Assembly: GCA_956465555.1 (NCBI GenBank)
Contig: OY101122.1
Coordinates: forward strand, 1,499,001-1,563,000
Source of the DNA: Nitzschia sp. pyKryTriq1
Lineage: Eukaryota > Bacillariophyta > Bacillariophyceae > Bacillariales > Bacillariaceae
DNA length: 64,000 nt
Direction: 5' to 3'
Numbering within the stretch: the first letter of the stretch is position 1; every line of letters begins with the position of its first letter. Under the pieces are notes generated by a model. That model was not told where the DNA came from. It did no database searches and was given only the letters and a program-made list of their open reading frames with translations. A program made the translations under genes and the position numbers. Shown here in pieces: positions 52,534 to 63,003 of this stretch.

Positions 52534-55211
52534 TTATACCTCTACTTTATTGATAGGTTCGTATCCGTCCCGCTTGTCCTCTGTTTCTTCTCCATCATCC
52601 TTCTCTTTAGATTCATCCTTCGTCACCCCTCCGTCGGTAGTATCTTGTTGTTCCTCGAATGCTTCCACCAACCCGGCGTTTTCTTTCAGCAATTTCATAT
52701 CTTGTGTACTCGAGACCTGTGCTTGGCAACGCTTGGCCATTTCCGCGGAAGCTTCGGCATCAAAGGCGCGTTCCGAAGAAGCACATGTTGCCGGAATGGG
52801 TAGATACGTACGAGCAAGCTTCCATACGGTTGGAAACTCTTCATGGCGTTCCTTCCACCAAGGTAACGGGTCTTCGAAATCTTTGGTACCGTCCTCATGC
52901 TCAGTATACATCTTCATACCTTCAGCAGCCTTGTAAGCAGTCAATTCTACCTGGCACTCTTCTTTGGCCTTAAGAGTCTCGGGATCAGTAGCGCTAGGGC
53001 GCTTGTTGGATTTTGGTGCGGCGGCGGGGGATAGTCGTTCAGAGAAGAGGCGGTTATGACCTCGTTTGGTACCTGGTACTCGGCTTGACGCTAAAGCCCG
53101 GAGTTCAGAAGAAGGAGCAGCCGTCTTTTGTTTTTTCGTTCGCGTTTTCTCAGCCGGGTCTTCGCCCTCGTTCGCTGCGGCATCAGTAGCCTGTAACTCG
53201 GTTTCCTCCATTTTCAGCAAAATCATTTGTTCCAAAACTGCATCAAAAACTACATCTCTAGATGCGGTGGTCGATTCGAGGAGGGAGAGTGATTTGAATC
53301 GAGGGTCCAGCGCATGCGCAATCCAAACTATTTGTGGTAATCCGTGGAATGGGTCGCTGGGAAACTCTTTTCCAAAGCGCTCTTCCCAAGTTGACAACAT
53401 TTTTTTCATGCAAGTCTTGAGCTTTCCTTGGTAGGCATCAGGATTAAGATCTTCGCCGACTACTTGAAGGATCAGGGGCACAAGCCCTATTGTGACAAAC
53501 CTTTGTTTTTGGAGAAGCTGGGAAGCAATGCTGAACGGCTGCCACGCTTCATGAAGCTTTTCCAATACATCCCAATCCTGCTTTGACAGTATCTCGACAT
53601 CCTCCAATCGTGAATCGAGCGCGAGAAACTCGAGGGCTTTACGCAAGTACAGGAGTCGTCCAAGCATCTCATTTGTAGACCACCAGCTGTTTGGTAGACT
53701 ATCCAAAAGAAGTGGGAGCTGACTTTGACCCGCCGGGAAGAAGGTTCTAAGCTCTTGCTGTGCTTTGAGCAGAAACTCGCTCGTAGCGGCAGATGAACAG
53801 ACTGCCTCTACGAGCTTTCTGGCTTTGCTGACCAAATCCTTGGTATTTGGGCCCAAAGCTACATATACAACCTCTGCTATCCGATTCAACTCGAAATCAA
53901 CTCCCTGGAAAAGTAGGGGTCCTCCGGCACCATCGTACGTTTCCGAGTCCTGGCAATTGCTCACCGTGCCTCGTACCTGCTTGTCCCTCGCTACACCAAC
54001 AGATTCCCAAAGGGCATCGGCTGGTTCTCCCTGGGCCACCGTTTTGTCGAAGTCACAGGCTATCACACAATTATGTAGCTTGAAATCGTCATCGATCCAA
54101 TGCACGCGGTCAACTTGGTAGGAGCAGAGGTTGTACGCCGTCCAGATTTCATGTACATGAATCAGCGATTGGTTTGCGAGCATTTCTTTCAGTTTGTGGC
54201 GCATGGCAAAGACAAGGTAGGAAATGTACTGTTCCACTGCGTCCTTTGTAAAGACGCTGACATGCCGGGGGCTACTGACAAAAGCCGCTGTCATCTTCCG
54301 AAAAGAGTCATCTTCCACTACATCGAGGGGCTGATCAGTTTCGAGGATCCACTGGGTGATGGCTTTGAGCTGTGACGATCGATTGACTTCTTTTTTTCCC
54401 TTCGTCTTGGACGTGTAGTATGTCTTTGCGCAAGTTCCTGGGGGGCTCAAGACGGGACCATCCTTCAACTTTTGCTGATTCATGATCTTGAAAATATCTT
54501 TATGCTGAATCTGTAAATGCCGCTTGAGTGGCGTCGGAGATCGATCAACTTTGCTCAATTTCACAATTTTTCCACACAAGTTACAATACGCGAGGGGCTG
54601 CTCAACCTCGGAAGCAAAATCATCCATGTTCCAAGTGTGGTACAACCTCCACCAGATTGTTTTCTTGGTGACCTGAGGAGCGCATACTTTGTTTGCTTCG
54701 AGGAGATCAGCGACGGTCGAGTGAGCTTTCAGCAAAGTCGGCCAGTCCAGATCGGCCATTGACTGAGGAGAGTCCGAATCAGCCGATATTACTCCTGGCG
54801 TAGCGACACTTGATCCAGGTCCCTGCTCACCGTGTTTCGCTTTCTTTGCCGGACGTCCATCCTCCTCCAAGAACAGCCCAAAGTTATTCGGGCTTTCGCC
54901 TGGGAACAAGCAGTTTTGACAAATATGGATGGATTCCGGCTTTTCGATCTGACCCGCCGGTGCTTTGGTGGCATCAATCGCAGCACACGGTGGATGAAGA
55001 GCTTTATCGCACCGGTTGCATGTGAACGATGCAGCTATTTGTGCCCAAGGCTGAAGACTTCCGAGCAGAAAACGTTTTACGATCTGAGTGGTGCACGTAA
55101 TACTGTACGAGTAGAGGCGATGCTAGAAATTTGTCTTTTGGCGTCTTACCATTTATCAGCCCCAGAAGCACAAACGAGACCTGCGGCTGCTGGTTGCGAT
55201 TCGGAGCTCAT
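52534..55211 (-). CDS. hAT-transposase-derived protein with PHD-like and BED fingers
   Basis: The long frame (down to 52534) opens at TTG, but the sense continues upstream. ATG at 55211 begins MSSESQPAAAG, exon 1 ends at 55150 before GTAAGA, and the frame-compatible acceptor GGAAG gives exon 2 from 55057; total 861 residues. Residues 34-70 form the second half of a PHD-like finger (CNRC, HPPC, CQNC). A BED finger follows (C179, C182, H201, H206). The middle matches the hAT RNase-H region, and the C-terminus (about 760-805) is the hAT dimerisation segment (LPIPATCASSERAF). The expected first Asp (DLWTS) reads HEIWTA and the second (TDN) reads VSNCQD, so catalysis is probably lost. The acceptor AAG is less certain than the rest. 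Confidence 0.8.
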
Positions 55212-55718
55212 CTTTCCCTTGGACTTCTCTCTAATGCTAGCCAGCTAAATAATCTCTAAAATTGAGGGAAGATTTGTTCTTTTGGTATCTTATTGAGTAC
55301 ACCTGGTATATCTGCTCGGTCGTTGAGACAGCAGACCGATCCTGTTGGTGCTTTTTTGCATACCAAAAATACCGGTACGTATGGACTCGTATGCAACCCC
55401 AACCGGATGCTGGCGGATGCTGGCTACCAGCTACCGGTATGTTGGTTTGCTGTCGGTCGTCGCCGCGTTCGGTCCTGCTCGGTCCTTTTGCAGTCGAAGA
55501 AGTCATTTATTCAATGTACGATTGCATGATTTTTTCTGCAACTAGACTTCGAGTTGAGAGTCTACAAATAATAGTATATCGACAAATGGAAAGGAAACAA
55601 GACACTAAGAATGGTATTTGTATGCAAATTGTTACAATATATGTGCACGTGTTTTTTAACAAGCCAGAACTCTTCCACGTTTTGCGCTTTCTCTATTGCC
55701 CCCAACCCGCCTCTATGA
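55212..55718. repeat. Spacer with small GTAC/TACCGGTA patch
   Basis: A GTAC/ACCGGTA patch with CTACCAGCTACCGGTATG lies at about 55365-55445. Frames across it are open by composition only. No gene is called. Confidence 0.45.
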
Positions 55719-57407
55719 TCATGTTGGGGGTGGCAGTTGCGGGAGTGGAGGATCGGTTTCTCTCGACTGCAACGTTCTGTCGGATGGATCTCCTGTAGGG
55801 CTAATCACATTATTTCCATCAGATACTCCATTGGCTACCAAGGTACTCAGCGGTGCCTGTGACTCCTCCCGCATCGCGTTATCATTCAAGCGTGACATGA
55901 CTCGTTCAATTTGGTCTTCGGTAAGACCAATGTCTCGCCAGAAACCAGCTGTGGATGGCCCTCGATCACTATCGAATCCAAACTTTTTACGAGGAAATTG
56001 CGTAGCAAGGTCTGATTGCTTATCTGCCAACTCGACCTGTTGCCGATTTGTATTTTGGGTAACAGGTGTTGAATCACCAGGTTGTTGGTGTACTTTGCTT
56101 CCAAAGAATGTGCTGTTGAGTTCATCCCTGAGTGATTGTGTTGTTCTTATAATCTTTTCCTCGTTTGCTCGGGACGAAGCGCTATCCCCAGAGCCCGGAA
56201 GTCCTATACTGATTTGTTGTTTTTGTACCTGCAGCCCTTCTAGCACCGTAATTTGAGCTTGCATCATCAGTTGCATTGAACCCGCGAGCTCTTCCAGCCG
56301 ATCTTCTACCTTGAGAGCCTCGCGAACTGAAGTTGCCGCAGAAATATCGTCCTGAATGTACTTGACCACCGACTGTTGATGGACAGAAGTGACTGCATCG
56401 CAGACGACAGCAATTACCAAATTCAAAAAGAAGAAGCTCGAAACAACAACAAATGCTACGAATGGCGCCCAAGCCCACGGATACTCCTCCATGATCTCCT
56501 TGCAGATTTCAGCCCAGCCATCCAATGTCATAATTTGAAAGAGAGTGAATAGACTGATATCAATGCGGGAAAAATAATCTTCTGTAGTGATTCCATCGTC
56601 GTAAGTACTCTTGAATAGATCGGTGAAAAGAATGGAGAAGATCAAAAAGAGGATTGCCAACAAGAAGAAGATGGCAAACATCTTCGGGATCACAAGCAAA
56701 AGGGCAACCACCAGCTGCTTCAAATCTTTGACCCAAGTTGCAAGACGCAGAGTTCTCACCACACGGAACGTCCTCATGACCAATAGATTGGGCATAATCC
56801 AACCCAGGCCGACTATGACCATGTCAAAAACGAGCCATCCGTTGGCGAAAAAATTGATTCCGTTGGCAGCAAACTGAAGGAACAGTTCAGCAGACATGAT
56901 GTACACAAAAATCTCTTTCATGAGATCAAAGTAGTTCTTCGTCGTACGGCTTTCAGTGACAAAGTCTGCAGTTGCTACAGCGGCTAGAAGGCAGTTCAAA
57001 AGAATCAATACAATGGACACCCGCTTAAACGACCTTGATTTCACAACATGTTCTGCCCAGGCCACTGAGCAACTGAAGCAATTCAGAGTTGGAAATTTGG
57101 TAGCCTTTCCCCAAACATTAACGGATCGACCATCACCGAATGTTGTGAAGGTATCTTGCGATTCGAAACTAACATGGCTCGACTGGCTGTTTGCATCGGC
57201 ATCCTCCGCGTACTTTGCATAAGCGGCAAACGCAGCGTCCTCGCTTTGGTCTCCAGTGGAATCACCCGAAATATTAGAAAGTGCCGTTTGCAGGCCTGGG
57301 AACAACGGGATATTCGATGGAGGACCCAACAACCCTTTCGCTTTGTCAGACGATTTCAAAGCGCTCCGTCTGGGGCCCGCCATCGCCTTTTTCGTATCCG
57401 GATGCAT
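55719..57407 (-). CDS. Single-domain voltage-gated cation channel 4 (TLDGWAE filter)
   Basis: The 562-residue single-exon channel has S1 at about 128-150 (VSIVLILLNCLLAAVATADF), S4 arginines at 212, 215, 218 and 221 (RTFRVVRTLRLATW), with Trp at 225 where the other three channels have a fifth Arg, and the filter TLDGWAE at 294-300, the longer class. S6 reads SSFFFLNLVIAVVCDAV. A coiled-coil-like segment (VEDRLEELAGSMQLMM) and a Thr/Pro/Gln-rich tail to 562 follow. It differs most from the other three in S1-S4 and should be the most distant paralogue. An in-frame Met at residue 9 is an alternative start. Confidence 0.9.
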   Translation of the reverse strand: MHPDTKKAMAGPRRSALKSSDKAKGLLGPPSNIPLFPGLQTALSNISGDSTGDQSEDAAFAAYAKYAEDADANSQSSHVSFESQDTFTTFGDGRSVNVWGKATKFPTLNCFSCSVAWAEHVVKSRSFKRVSIVLILLNCLLAAVATADFVTESRTTKNYFDLMKEIFVYIMSAELFLQFAANGINFFANGWLVFDMVIVGLGWIMPNLLVMRTFRVVRTLRLATWVKDLKQLVVALLLVIPKMFAIFFLLAILFLIFSILFTDLFKSTYDDGITTEDYFSRIDISLFTLFQIMTLDGWAEICKEIMEEYPWAWAPFVAFVVVSSFFFLNLVIAVVCDAVTSVHQQSVVKYIQDDISAATSVREALKVEDRLEELAGSMQLMMQAQITVLEGLQVQKQQISIGLPGSGDSASSRANEEKIIRTTQSLRDELNSTFFGSKVHQQPGDSTPVTQNTNRQQVELADKQSDLATQFPRKKFGFDSDRGPSTAGFWRDIGLTEDQIERVMSRLNDNAMREESQAPLSTLVANGVSDGNNVISPTGDPSDRTLQSRETDPPLPQLPPPT

Positions 57408-58389
57408 ATTCAGAAAAATGCTCTAATGCGAGCTGGATCTTCCTTCTTCTTTCTCGGTTCAAGGACAACAAGGAAGCAAGAATATTTGTTGCGATGCTAC
57501 TCTAGCAGTCTAGAGTCTAAAGTCCAAAGTCCAAAGTCCAAAGAGGTGCAGGTGCAGGGTCTGCTAATCTGATCGAAGTTTGTCGTTATGTTTTCTCAGA
57601 TCTACAACATGTATCTGGTTGCTTCCGATCACGATAATAATTATTTACCGCCAAAAATCTGCATGCAGGTTTCCGATATGAACCAATCAAAAGGTTCCTT
57701 GACCCTGGCAACGCTCCACACACATCCGTTGGACATGGAATACTTATATCGGGCGCGAACAAGGATGACGTACTTTCATGTGCTAAGGCGTTCACTACAG
57801 CTCTTTGGTTGCGATTTCAGTTGGATTAAGCAAGAGAAGCGGCTGGTAGGCGTGCGCTGCGCGGCTGGCTGGCTGGGCACTTGACCTTGGCATGACGAAT
57901 AACGAATCTTCGATTGATGATTCATTCGATCGAATATCTCACAAAGCGACAAGCGACGTCTCTCCGCCCATCCATCGAATCCTCCGTGTTGAAACAACGA
58001 TGAAAAGCCAGACTATTGTATCAGTAAGATAACAAAGTCAGTCTAAGCTAAACACACAGTGTAACAATAACTTTCGTAGTGTTAGATTTGTAAACAACAA
58101 TGAGATCAAGAGATGATACTCATTGTTGCTACTTTACTCATCCGTTAGAAGAACGAACGTCAACAGGGATGACGTTCGTTGGGATTTGGATTGTCGACGT
58201 GTCATTATCATGGTCCGTACGTCGTGCGGCTCCTTGGTTATCCTTATCTCCAACACTCCGCACTCTTTAATGTTTGATGCAGGACAGCGGACAGCGGATA
58301 GCCCCACAAATAATAATCTCGTCGTCTCCTCTCCTACTACAGGTAAAGGGTCATTATTGCCAGTACAGTAGCACCCACCTTTGACCACG
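57408..58389. other. Divergent spacer with a short tandem repeat
   Basis: A 7-base tandem repeat (AAAGTCC, about three and a half copies) lies at 57519-57544. A short palindrome GACGTTCGTTG/CGAACGTC is at about 58153-58178. No gene was recognised; antisense frames here lack family likeness. Confidence 0.45.
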
Positions 58390-59520
58390 ATGGACGCCGT
58401 TGTTCAATTGATTCGAAATGCACTTTGTTGCTGCAAGGATCTTAGGTTACTGGAAGGGACTTTCCTTTATGATGCCGCCACTACGCGCCACCTCATTGGA
58501 GATAATCTTCCAGATCCCATGGACAAAACGACGCCTCTGGAGATGCTCATTTCACTCACGCAGTTTTATGCTTGTGTGAGCTGTTCGAAGTCCGGTTTCA
58601 CCCTATTGACGACCTCGATTGGAAAGTTGCGTCGTATCGTACGCATCGTTGAGGGTCGATTGAGTTCATCAAACAAGGACTGGTCTCAAGCCGATCGAAT
58701 CGTCAATGAATCGCTCTTCAAAGAAGCCAAATTTGCACTCCGAAGCGCATTGATCGGTTCCCTGGTTTTCCCCATTGGAATAGCATTTTTCTGGCTCACG
58801 GCAAATTCCTGGCATGTAACCGAGACTGACTGGATCGGTGGACTGCAAGCATTGATTTATGCTCTGATCGTGATGGAAATCGCTCTGGCTCCATTGCTGT
58901 ACTTCATGCTCATCGACGGGTTTGAAATGATTGCCAAGTCCAAGCGTTGCAAGGATTTGGTTGATATTATTGATTCGGGAACATTGAATCCAGAAGACAT
59001 TGGCATTCACCGGTATGAATCCATGACGAAATGGGTGCCTTTCTGGGATGCTGGTTTGCCAATTTTCGCCCCGGCCAGTGACGACGAAGACAAGAAGGTT
59101 CAGGCTGAAGTCAAGAATGTCGCAGACACATTTGCAACATGGTTTCCAAAGGACAAAAAGAAAGGAGAAAAGGAAGAGAAGCTGAGCAAAGAGGCATTCG
59201 AGGAGGCCAAGGACAAGTTGGAATCTGCAGTTCCTCAACTCAGGATGGAAGGGTATCGAGAATTTCTCTACCTCGTGTTCAACTTTGTCGCTTTCTACGG
59301 CTACCTGATGGGACCACTAGTATACTATTATGGAGATGAACAGCTCCAGCCCACCTACGTTCAATCACTGAAATTCTTTTACGACAACGATTACGCCGAC
59401 TGGGCAGGCAATTTCGCAGGAGACTTGATGTGGACAATCGAGCCTATGGTAATCCTCGGTAGTCCATTCCTTATTCAAATGGCCAAGCCCCAGAAAGCGA
59501 GCAAGGTGAAAGCAGATTAG
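58390..59520 (+). CDS. Multi-pass membrane protein, unknown
   Basis: The ATG at 58390 is used because the longer frame begins at TTG. The 376-residue product has hydrophobic segments at about 118-138 (LIGSLVFPIGIAFFWLTA), 153-175 (LIYALIVMEIALAPLLYFML), 285-305 (YLVFNFVAFYGYLMGPLVYY) and a weaker one near 345-362. Between the pairs is a charged cytosolic-type loop of about 100 residues with a Lys/Glu-rich stretch (FPKDKKKGEKEEKLSK). An N-terminal Cys cluster (CCCKDLR) could be lipidated. The family is unknown to me; it lies next to channel 4 and might be part of a membrane excitability set, but that is only adjacency. Confidence 0.7.
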   Translation: MDAVVQLIRNALCCCKDLRLLEGTFLYDAATTRHLIGDNLPDPMDKTTPLEMLISLTQFYACVSCSKSGFTLLTTSIGKLRRIVRIVEGRLSSSNKDWSQADRIVNESLFKEAKFALRSALIGSLVFPIGIAFFWLTANSWHVTETDWIGGLQALIYALIVMEIALAPLLYFMLIDGFEMIAKSKRCKDLVDIIDSGTLNPEDIGIHRYESMTKWVPFWDAGLPIFAPASDDEDKKVQAEVKNVADTFATWFPKDKKKGEKEEKLSKEAFEEAKDKLESAVPQLRMEGYREFLYLVFNFVAFYGYLMGPLVYYYGDEQLQPTYVQSLKFFYDNDYADWAGNFAGDLMWTIEPMVILGSPFLIQMAKPQKASKVKAD

Positions 59521-60412
59521 GCAAGAATCAATCAATCAATGAAAAATATGCTTATGGCGGCTGCGGCGTTCTCCTGGTCCTGCCAACGTTAACGTCGTTG
59601 CGCGTGGTGGAGCTATTCTTACTTCATGTTGCCATTACACTTTGATACAGTAATAGTGTTTCCAATGTATTTTTGTATCGAGCAATAATTTTTATCAATC
59701 GCTTACAAGTACGTGTACGATGACAATACCAACACCAGGTAATTGCTAAAGGTATGAGGTATTTTGTACCACTACTGGTACCGGAGTAGTAATAGTTTAT
59801 CATCACGATGATGAGCAGTCGCCGTCGTTGTCGATCGTAATTGTTAATTTAGACAGAGCACTTTTACGCTGCTTTAGCTTATTTCTTGTACTACTACGTG
59901 TACTATTACGGAACATTATTTTTTCATTTTAGTAATTTGGATTACTGTACAACTAGTACGCGTAGTAGCCTACGAATACTCGTCTTGGCGAAAATAAGAT
60001 CACCCGAACATTATTTGGTATGTATGGAATACCAGGTACTGGAACCGCGACTCGTCTCTAATAATAGCGAAGATCAAATTTTGAAAATATGCCCCCTTCT
60101 CTTTTCTCAAACCACGTCATTTTGGACATACAAATCAACTTCATGAATACGTACTAAGACCTGGTACCTGGTACCTGGTAGGTACAACGCAGGGATTGAT
60201 GAGATGACACGCACGGTTAATTGTCTCGCACATTCGGCTGACGCGACGCCGCCTTTCGCTCGTTTTACCGGTATTATTTACCATCATCTCTTCTCTACTC
60301 GTTCTTGCTTTGCCGCTCAAGGTAAACCATATTCATACTGTCAGCATATAGTAAAGCACAAGTTAGCGTTCATATAATCTTGTCCAATTGGCAAGAGTGC
60401 TGGTAGACTACC
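59521..60412. repeat. Spacer with GTAC and CCTGGTA repeats
   Basis: GTAC-rich patches lie at about 59700-59790 and 60030-60050, and a run of ACCTGGT units at about 60153-60182. The remainder is AT-rich. No gene is called. Confidence 0.55.
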
Positions 60413-61223
60413 ATGAGGCTCGGAAGAAATCGAACAAAGAAGGTGGCAGGGGCTTTCGCCACATTGCTTGGATCGTCCGTTGCCGTGGTCGTGTCGGACA
60501 GCATGCAATTGACCCCCACAATGGCGTCGACGGACTTCTCAAGAATCCCTCTGATTCCTCTTGATTTCACAGTGGGGGTGCAAGAAGGCGAGCCCATTAT
60601 GGCAAAGAATGCCGTTCTAGAGAATGCGGGACCATCAGGAAGCATCGTCTTTGTGGTCCGACGACCTGGGTGAGTTTTGTGCCGGGAGCATGGGCTGCAA
60701 TTGCTCAATCTCGGCATACAAGACAACTCTCCTTTGGAGGGATTTGAGCTCCTTGGCGTGGTAAAGGAGACTGGAGTGGTAAGAATCAGATATTCGATAT
60801 CATGATAGGCGTACTTTTTTGTTCATTGCAAGCACTCACATGATATTCTTCCATTAGGATGATGAAGGATTACGCGAATTTTACGATCAGTACTTTCCAT
60901 TTCCACTCTATCGGGATGAAGGCCTTGGATTTTATGAAGCGTTTGGTAACGGCTCTATCACTGAGGGTATGTCATGGAACCCATTTAAATTGTGGAGGGG
61001 TATGAAGCAAGTAGGCAACCGTTTGAAGGAAAAGAAAATTGAAGGCAACATGAAGGGCGAGGGTATGACAACTGGTGGTTTCTTGATTTTTGGTTCGGGT
61101 GGCGACCCCAAATACATGTACAAGGAGGATACTGGAAATCCGATTGACGAAGAATTGCTTATCGCAGCAGTCAGATCAGTCCGGGAAGGCCAAACGAGCC
61201 CGGCACCGCTCGAGGAGTTGTAG
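60413..61223 (+). CDS. Selenoprotein U (peroxiredoxin-like 2), TGA read as Sec
   Basis: Exons 60413-60778 and 60858-61223 (intron 79 bases, GTAAGA..CATTAG) give 243 residues if the in-frame TGA at 60671-60673 is decoded as selenocysteine (Sec87). The context is RRPG-U-VLC-REHGLQL, matching RRPGCxLCRE of the PRXL2/FAM213 family, where the TGA replaces the first redox Cys (UxxC). After the TGA the family continues: ELLGVVKETG, FYDQYFPFPLYRDE, GFYEAFG and a C-terminal GEGMTTGGFLIFGSGG. SelU with Sec is known in fish, birds and several algae. A conventional reader would end the protein at residue 86. The N-terminus has a hydrophobic segment (VAGAFATLLGSSVAVVVS). Confidence 0.85.
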
Positions 61224-61443
61224 GGTGGTAACGGTATATCCGTAGACAATGAACGATGACCTGAAGGAGAGCTCATGCGACGGATTGATTGATATTTCAG
61301 AATGATGGTGCGACCAGTGCATAGCAAGTCCATACTATGCGCTGTCCATTCCGGACAATGAGATACGTTCATCCTTCCATTTTTTCTTCTTCTAGTGGTC
61401 GTCTAAATAGAGTTATATTCAAAAAGCCTCCCTTCGATTCTAG
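61224..61443 (+). other. 3'UTR of the SelU gene with a candidate hairpin
   Basis: A SECIS element is expected downstream of the stop. The best hairpin seen is a 10-base-pair stem, CAGTGCATAG at 61315-61324 with CTATGCGCTG at 61335-61344, with a 10-base loop containing AA at 61326-61327 and an upstream ATGA at 61302. The ATGA-to-AA spacing (20 bases) is longer than the usual 10-13, so this is only a candidate. Another, less stable hairpin with ATGA lies at about 61253-61280. Confidence 0.3.
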
Positions 61444-62493
61444 CTAGCTCGCCTCGCGGACGATGACATTATCCTTGACATGATCAAGGAAGTTCAAAGT
61501 CTGAACGGTCCAGTTGCTGTCTGCATCAATGTCTAGTACATTGATGCACGTGTCTATGTAGCAACGATGTTGTTATTGACAGGCACAATGTGAGCATAGA
61601 TGGATGAACACATCACAGGACAGGCTTTGGTCGGGAATGAACTTACTTCCTTGCTTCACAGTAGGGTATTGCATGACATCACCCAACGCCGAAGCAGCGA
61701 TGATGACTTTATTGGTTCGTCCATGAGATACAATTGCGATATGCTGCTGGTCGGGGTAGCTGTCCAAAACTTGCTTCAACGCCGCCGTCGATCGTTCGGC
61801 GACGTCTCTGGTCGACTCGCCACCTCCTGGAAACGCCTCGTCGACATCTTGTTTCAGTTGCTTAGATATTGTTTTGAATCGTTCCGACAAAGCTGGGTCC
61901 AATTTTTGATCCCTCCACGCCAGTCCCTCGAACTCTCCAAAGGACATTTCCGCAAATCCATTCAAAATGACACGACGGTCTTGGACTGTGGAGTTGTGAC
62001 GTCCCCACAAAATATCTGCGGTCTCCTTGGCTCGGGACAAGTGTGAGCTCACCACGACCCCCAGCGGAATATCTTCCAAGGCGAGCGCGGTCGTCAGGGC
62101 TTGTTGGCGCCCATTTTCGTTCAATGGAATGTCGTAGCCTCCTCCTTGAATCTTCCCCTGCAGATTCCAGTCGGTCTCCCCGTGTCTTAGCAGATAAATT
62201 CGACGAGAGCCAGCAGGTAGAGGAGGAAGGATGCTGGAAATTAAGATTGTCGAAGAGTCGTCATCGGCTGTGGAGATATCGTCGAAGACGTCGTCCTCGC
62301 AGAGTGTCGAGGCTGTTGCACGGTTGGAGAGGGTCGGCACTTTGGTGGCGTTATCGCACGATTCAGCCATGGCAATGCTCACGGGATGGCTGTAGGAATG
62401 TCCTTGGTGCTTTTGTCGGATATCGGTAGGCAGCTGATGACTTTGGAATGATTGTAAGAATGCAAAAGTGTGCAGGGCTGAAAACACTTTCAT
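61444..62493 (-). CDS. Histidine-phosphatase (phosphoglycerate-mutase-like) protein
   Basis: Exons 62493-61647 and 61553-61444 (intron 93 bases, GTAAGT..CATAG) give 318 residues. The C-terminal exon restores the family end, KQGNTCINVLDIDADSNW. The RHG motif is LLRHGETDWN, the second catalytic histidine lies in SHGRTNKV, and the GFAEMSFGEFEG stretch carries the acid/base region, so it belongs to the phosphoglycerate mutase/fructose-2,6-bisphosphatase/broad acid-phosphatase branch of the superfamily. The start at 62493 is preferred; the longer ATG at 62628 falls in GTAC-rich spacer. The N-terminus MKVFSALHTFAFL is hydrophobic and may be a targeting signal. The substrate is not predictable. Confidence 0.88.
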
Positions 62494-63003
62494 GCTGTTG
62501 TTGTTGACGACTATTACAACTCCTCGTTTTCCAAACAGGTCCACACCGAGGAAGCGAATGAATGAAAATGAGCGGAGGGAAAGGCGATGATAGAGACGAA
62601 AGCAATTATGAAAAGTACCGGTATGCATGTACTGTACCGGTACAAGTACTGTAGTAGGATCGCTCGCTTTTGGCGCCTGTCTTTTGAGGGTTCGCCCTCC
62701 CGCGTTCTCCGCGTGAAATTGACGTGGAGCTCGCGTCGTGTTGCGAGGTTTCTGACTCAGTCATGAAAGCATTCCCGGATCCACGATCTACACGATCTTC
62801 TTTGCTCATCAATAATAAAATAAAACGATCGCAACGCGGCGACGATGATGGATCCGGAGGGTTATGATGAGGAGTGAATATTATTATAATAAGGAGGCAG
62901 TCTTCTCTTGTGAAGGAGTATCACAGTGCATACTCGTACTTCGTCAAGCTACCCGACGCCTCCATAACTATTAACTCTACCTCTACTCGTACTTCTTGAA
63001 ACC
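62494..63003. repeat. Divergent spacer with TACCGGTA patch
   Basis: A TACCGGTA/GTAC patch lies at about 62613-62652. The rest holds two divergent promoters with no recognised element. Confidence 0.45.

Noticed and set aside
60671-60857. GTGAGT at 60670 as a 5' splice donor in the SelU gene
   Set aside because: Sequence after the TGA continues the PRXL2 family in frame up to the next donor at 60779, so reading through TGA as Sec explains the data better.
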